Below, piece after piece: positions 62,108 through 64,000 of a stretch of DNA of 64,000 nucleotides. The translations under genes were made by a program, and so were the position numbers. The stretch comes from Microseira sp041929235 (GTDB taxonomy: Bacteria > Cyanobacteriota > Cyanobacteriia > Cyanobacteriales > Aerosakkonemataceae). The notes below the pieces were generated by a model. That model did no database searches, was not told the DNA's origin, and saw only the letters and a list, made by a program, of their open reading frames with translations. The stretch covers positions 1 through 64,000 of the forward strand of contig NZ_JBHFNP010000315.1 of NCBI RefSeq assembly GCF_041929235.1. The letters run 5' to 3'. Each line of letters begins with the position of its first letter. Position 1 is the first letter of the stretch.

Positions 62108-63010
62108 ATGTTTACTCCGCCCGGTTTTGAACAGAGATCTGTAAAGACGTCCCTGGGAGAAATGGTGTATTATAATGCCGCCAGCGCGCCTTGGGTGAGT
62201 GAGGATGCAGCAGCGAGGGAGCAAGAGCGAGAAACCCTGGTGTTCCTGCATGGTTTTGGTGGCGGTTCTTCTGCTTACGAGTGGTCTAAGGTGTATCCAG
62301 CTTTTGCGGCAGATTATCGAATTGTGGCACCGGATTTGATTGGATGGGGCAGATCGAACCATCCAGCGCGGAATTATCGGATTGAGGATTATCTGACGAC
62401 GATTGCTGAGTTGATCGCCCAGACTTGTAGCGGGGGTGTCAGAGCGATCGCATCTTCCCTCACAGCGGCATTTACCATCCGCTTGGCGATCGCGCACCCA
62501 GATTTATTCAAGTGTCTAATCTTAACCACGCCATCGGGACTTGCGGATTTTGGCGACAATTATGCCAGTACCTTATTTGCCCAACTAGCGGGCGTCCCCA
62601 TCCTCGACCGACTATTCTATACTGCGGGAGTCGCCAACAAAAATGGCATTCGCAGCTTCTTAGAACAACGTCAATTTGCCAATCCTAACCGGGTGTACGA
62701 GGAAATCGTTGACGCCTACCTGGAATCTGCTCTGCAAAAAAATGCGGAATACGCAGCGCTGTCGTTTGTGCGGGGCGACTTGTCGTTCGATTTGTCTTTG
62801 TACGTTCCCCAGCTAACAGTTCCGACGGGGATTATTTGGGGCAGAAAATCCCAATTTACCAGCCCAGAAGTAGGACAGCGTTTAGCTAACCTCAATCCAC
62901 AGGCTATCAAGTTTTTTGAACGCTTAGAAGATGTAGGATTGACGCCGCAGTTAGAACTACCTGCGGTGACGATTGGTTTAATTCGGAAATTTTTGCAGCG
63001 GCTGGGTTAG
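62108..63010 (+). CDS. Alpha/beta-fold hydrolase
   Basis: 300 residues. Oxyanion-hole motif FLHGFGGGSSAYEWSK and the strand DYRIVAPDLIGWGRSNHP are typical. The nucleophile elbow reads AIASSLTAAF, not the usual GxSxG, but Ser in this position is kept in a cyanobacterial subfamily. A C-terminal acid residue lies near WGRKSQFTSPEVG, and a histidine equivalent is not obvious (the last segment has DVGLTPQLE). Catalysis is therefore uncertain. ATG 62108 is chosen over a TTG at 62102. The 61640-62107 gap holds no gene. Confidence 0.85.
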   Translation: MFTPPGFEQRSVKTSLGEMVYYNAASAPWVSEDAAAREQERETLVFLHGFGGGSSAYEWSKVYPAFAADYRIVAPDLIGWGRSNHPARNYRIEDYLTTIAELIAQTCSGGVRAIASSLTAAFTIRLAIAHPDLFKCLILTTPSGLADFGDNYASTLFAQLAGVPILDRLFYTAGVANKNGIRSFLEQRQFANPNRVYEEIVDAYLESALQKNAEYAALSFVRGDLSFDLSLYVPQLTVPTGIIWGRKSQFTSPEVGQRLANLNPQAIKFFERLEDVGLTPQLELPAVTIGLIRKFLQRLG

Positions 63011-63040
63011 TAGGTAATATTTTTTACTACCTACTAACGC

Positions 63041-63187
63041 AAGTTGCTAGTTATAAACAAGGGCGTTGCTAATTGCTAATTGCTAATTGCTAATATAGGA
63101 TTTTTACCAATCTCGCCATTAGCCTCGTGACCACGGCTCTTGCCTGGGAACGCCATTAGCCGCTCCAAGAGAGATAACTAGCAACTT
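63041..63187. repeat. MITE-like element, ends AAGTTGCTAGTTAT/ATAACTAGCAACTT
   Basis: 14-bp perfect terminal inverted repeats (63041-63054, 63174-63187) bound 147 bp. The same ends flank 42704-42890, and a lone end CTAGCAACTTGCGTTA is at about 23192. The interior has GCTAATT simple repeats. Confidence 0.8.
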
Positions 63188-63202
63188 GAGTTACTAGCTC
63201 AA

Positions 63203-63730
63203 TCAGCTTTTAATCCGAAGGTCGATGGCGCTGGCGTTGAAGTTATATTCCAAACCTTCCAGTTCTACGGGGGTACCGACTTTGATTTTACTGTTGCCGA
63301 GAACGGGGCCATTTTCGGTGATGCGGGCATTTCCGGCTAAAGTAATCAGCAGATCGGTGCTAAAAATGTCTTTTCTCGGATCGGGAAGCGCTTTGACAGT
63401 ACCATCGGGTTGGGGAACGAGTACGGATCTGGGCAGTTCTCTGACCGATTTAATTTCAACTTGTCCGTAGGGTTGATTGCGGATAATAATATTCGTTTTC
63501 TTTCTGGTCTGGAATTCCTTAATTAGCTCTTGGGGATTGCGGATGCTCAAACCTCTTACAACTACGTCTACCTCAATCGGTTTTGTGGGGACGCCGATTT
63601 GAGCGATGGAACCCGAAGTACCTGGAAAGAAAAAGATCCCCACCACAACGAGGAGAATTACCAAAGCCGCACCCAAGTCTAGGATGCTCATTTTGCCGAA
63701 TAAGCGGCCTTTAGAGTCCAAAATTTTCAT
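63203..63730 (-). CDS. DUF4330 family membrane-anchored protein
   Basis: 175 residues from ATG 63730 (MKILDSKGRLFGKMSILDLG), the fixed start of DUF4330 proteins; the frame extends 12 codons further but those do not match the family. One helix (ALVILLVVVGIFFF) anchors a soluble domain (IEVDVVVRGLSIRNPQELI, then SVRELPRSVLVPQPDG) that is probably outside the membrane. The family is widespread in cyanobacteria and plays no known biochemical role. The last 270 bases of the window (63731-64000) show no gene start. Confidence 0.88.
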   Translation of the reverse strand: MKILDSKGRLFGKMSILDLGAALVILLVVVGIFFFPGTSGSIAQIGVPTKPIEVDVVVRGLSIRNPQELIKEFQTRKKTNIIIRNQPYGQVEIKSVRELPRSVLVPQPDGTVKALPDPRKDIFSTDLLITLAGNARITENGPVLGNSKIKVGTPVELEGLEYNFNASAIDLRIKS

Positions 63731-64000
63731 AAAAAGTGGTTCCGGTTCATTCTGGAGGAAGCTCAAGAGGTTGTTTCTTGTGTCAGGCTACCATGACTTG
63801 GAGGGAGAGGGAGAGAGACGAGCGAGCTTTCTATGGGAATTATAAAATCGCAACCTAAAGCAATCCAAGTGCGTCTAGCTTGAGAGAAAGGTAAAAATTG
63901 GTTTTACCGATTACCCTTGGTTGGCGGCGGTATCTGTTGCCGTACTATTTTTCCTCACATCATACGCTGCTATGTTGAACCCGTTGTCTTTTGTTTCCCG

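Noticed and set aside
61994..62497. A 167-residue minus-strand frame opposite the alpha/beta hydrolase
   Set aside because: It overlaps a well-supported gene and has no domain features.
1..64000. tRNA or rRNA genes
   Set aside because: No T-arm GGTTCGAATCC-type sequence with matching acceptor stem, and no rRNA-like stretch, was found by eye; a tRNAscan run would settle it.

Overview
The window comes from a cyanobacterium, most likely a filamentous Oscillatoria/Microcoleus-type organism. The evidence is an allophycocyanin alpha-B gene (apcD), a one-helix high-light-inducible protein, a cyanobacterial principal sigma factor, a DUF4330 protein, several Uma2 (DUF820) genes, CHAT, DUF1822 and pentapeptide genes, and the octamer GCGATCGC recurring throughout. 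The genus is inferred; no rRNA or tRNA was found.

Layout. 0-16 kb: an ATPase remnant, ATP-type PEP carboxykinase, LarE, a methyltransferase, a GH88 glycosidase, a CrtI-type desaturase, a 36-residue membrane protein, a cyclic-peptide-type ABC exporter, a DUF4351 protein and a seven-PAS hybrid histidine kinase. 16.6-19.3 kb: rlmD and apcD diverge around a 12-unit, 51-bp tandem repeat that is open for translation on both strands. 20-25.7 kb: a two-partner-secretion transporter (TpsB), paired small secreted proteins and Uma2 genes, one with a nonsense codon. 25.8-34.7 kb: two near-duplicate ATPase-TM-TPR-periplasmic-binding-protein receptors with an IscB RNA-guided nuclease gene and its omegaRNA between them, then a third ATPase. 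35.2-42.3 kb: one 2378-residue TpsA-type protein ending in a CHAT protease domain. 42.9-50 kb: an FAD monooxygenase, a pilin-like protein and a minus-strand group encoding sigma factor, DUF1822, pentapeptide-membrane protein and CHAT protein, in which two genes carry in-frame stops. 50-55 kb: small accessory genes, a PEP-CTERM LamG protein, a DUF433/DUF5615 toxin-antitoxin pair and a sugar transferase. 55-64 kb: core genes (MalK-type ATPase, hli, sigA, polysaccharide deacetylase, membrane proteins, alpha/beta hydrolase, DUF4330).

The main discovery candidate is a second omegaRNA-like scaffold at about 58.95-59.09 kb with no nuclease gene. It matches the iscB-linked omegaRNA in sequence blocks, spacing and paired stems, some with compensatory changes. 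It could be a stand-alone guide RNA used in trans by the IscB 29 kb away.

The intergenic DNA is densely filled with palindromic, MITE-like repeat families, often nested. Several have constant ends with variable cores. Repeat DNA has also entered reading frames (upstream of rlmD/apcD, inside the MalK-type ATPase). Signs of gene decay (ATPase remnant, Uma2, pentapeptide, CHAT 5' end, PIN remnant) are concentrated in the accessory regions.
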